6,012 nt of DNA from DATELY01 sp035276085 (GTDB taxonomy: Bacteria > Pseudomonadota > Gammaproteobacteria > Steroidobacterales > Steroidobacteraceae): NCBI GenBank assembly GCA_035276085.1, contig DATELY010000229.1:1-6012 (forward strand), given 5' to 3'. Below, one piece after another: positions 5,863-6,012 of this stretch (positions are counted from its first letter, which is position 1; each line of letters opens with the position of its first letter). The notes under the pieces were generated by a model. It was not told the DNA's origin. It ran no database searches and saw only the letters and a program-made list of their open reading frames with translations. Position numbers and translations under genes: made by a program.

Positions 5863-6012
5863 GTGCGAGTGGCGCCGGAAATTGTTCTGACGAGCGAGGA
5901 ACGAGCCGAGTTGATGAGGCAAGTTCGTTCCAAGCTCACCAGCGTGAGACTGGCTCAGCGTGCGCGCATCGTGCTGCTGGCGGCGCAGGGACTGCAAAAC
6001 AAGGACATTGCT
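5863..6012 (+). CDS. IS630-family transposase, N-terminal fragment (runs off the window)
   Basis: Only the first 50 codons are present and the frame is open to the window edge. The translation begins VRVAPEIVLTSEERAEL and continues through VRSKLTSVRLAQRARIVLLAAQGLQNKDIA. This matches the start of IS630-type transposases: an (I/V)xLTxEER segment, a basic R-x-x-R-A-R-I-V-L-L-A-A-x-G core and the first part of a helix-turn-helix (GLQNKDIA) that binds the element's ends. The DDE catalytic domain would lie beyond the window, so I cannot say whether the gene is intact. It has its own ribosome site and starts 80 bp after the aceK stop, in the same direction, so read-through from aceK could contribute to its expression. 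Another HTH-containing transposase of the IS630/Tc1 superfamily is the only close alternative. Confidence 0.88.
   Translation, partial: MRVAPEIVLTSEERAELMRQVRSKLTSVRLAQRARIVLLAAQGLQNKDIA

Larger units (their letters stand above)
5782..6012 (+). mobile_element. IS630-family insertion sequence, left end, cut by the window edge
   Basis: The transposase start places an IS630-family element here. The likely outer boundary is the TA at 5780-5781, inside CTAG (5779-5782), because IS630 elements insert at TA and IS630 itself prefers CTAG. The following 40 bp look like a transposon end. They contain a small inverted repeat TCACTC/GAGTGA (5792-5805), related direct words AGTGAA (5786, 5801) and AATGAA (5811), and an outer GCAGT/ACTGC pair (5784-5788, 5816-5820). 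This stretch is visibly more AT-rich than the neighbouring genes. The right end is outside the window, so the terminal inverted repeat cannot be confirmed and the exact left border is inferred. Confidence 0.6.

Overview
The window looks like chromosomal DNA from a GC-rich proteobacterium, most likely a gammaproteobacterium. Codons mostly end in G or C, and the window carries a recognisable AceK, a protein largely confined to Proteobacteria. The response regulator resembles ColR, and a GC-rich hairpin repeat of a kind seen between genes in many proteobacteria is present. I lean towards the Xanthomonadales/Steroidobacter side of the class, but that is an impression and cannot be proved from this window.

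Layout from left to right. (1) 4-104: a long imperfect inverted repeat built from GGCT/CTGG ladders. (2) 136-2056, plus strand: a two-component operon. An OmpR/PhoB-type response regulator overlaps a membrane histidine kinase by 23 bp. (3) 2061-2131: a 12-bp palindrome and a second inverted repeat that shares sequence blocks with the first, so related repeats bracket the operon. (4) 2147-2467, minus strand: a small hypothetical exported protein, convergent with the kinase gene. (5) 2468-2593: intergenic space between the small gene and icd, with a hairpin and a weak candidate promoter. (6) 2594-3892, plus: NADP-dependent isocitrate dehydrogenase (icd). (7) 3916-4005: an intrinsic terminator followed by a dispersed-type hairpin repeat. 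(8) 4022-5782, plus: isocitrate dehydrogenase kinase/phosphatase (aceK). (9) From about 5782 to the window edge: the left end of an IS630-family insertion sequence with the first 50 codons of its transposase.

The central biological unit is icd plus aceK. AceK phosphorylates and dephosphorylates isocitrate dehydrogenase on one active-site serine and so sets carbon flow between the TCA cycle and the glyoxylate bypass. Here the target enzyme and its modifying enzyme are adjacent and co-oriented, whereas in E. coli aceK lies with aceB and aceA. The phosphorylatable serine in IDH and the key AceK kinase residues are all present, so the switch should work. A terminator, a hairpin repeat and a poor ribosome binding site separate the two genes, which would be expected to keep AceK far scarcer than its substrate. 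The two-component system is complete in one operon; its signal and targets are unknown. I see no wholly new multi-gene system. The most unusual items are the paired repeats, the icd-aceK spacer and the IS630 end touching the aceK stop codon.
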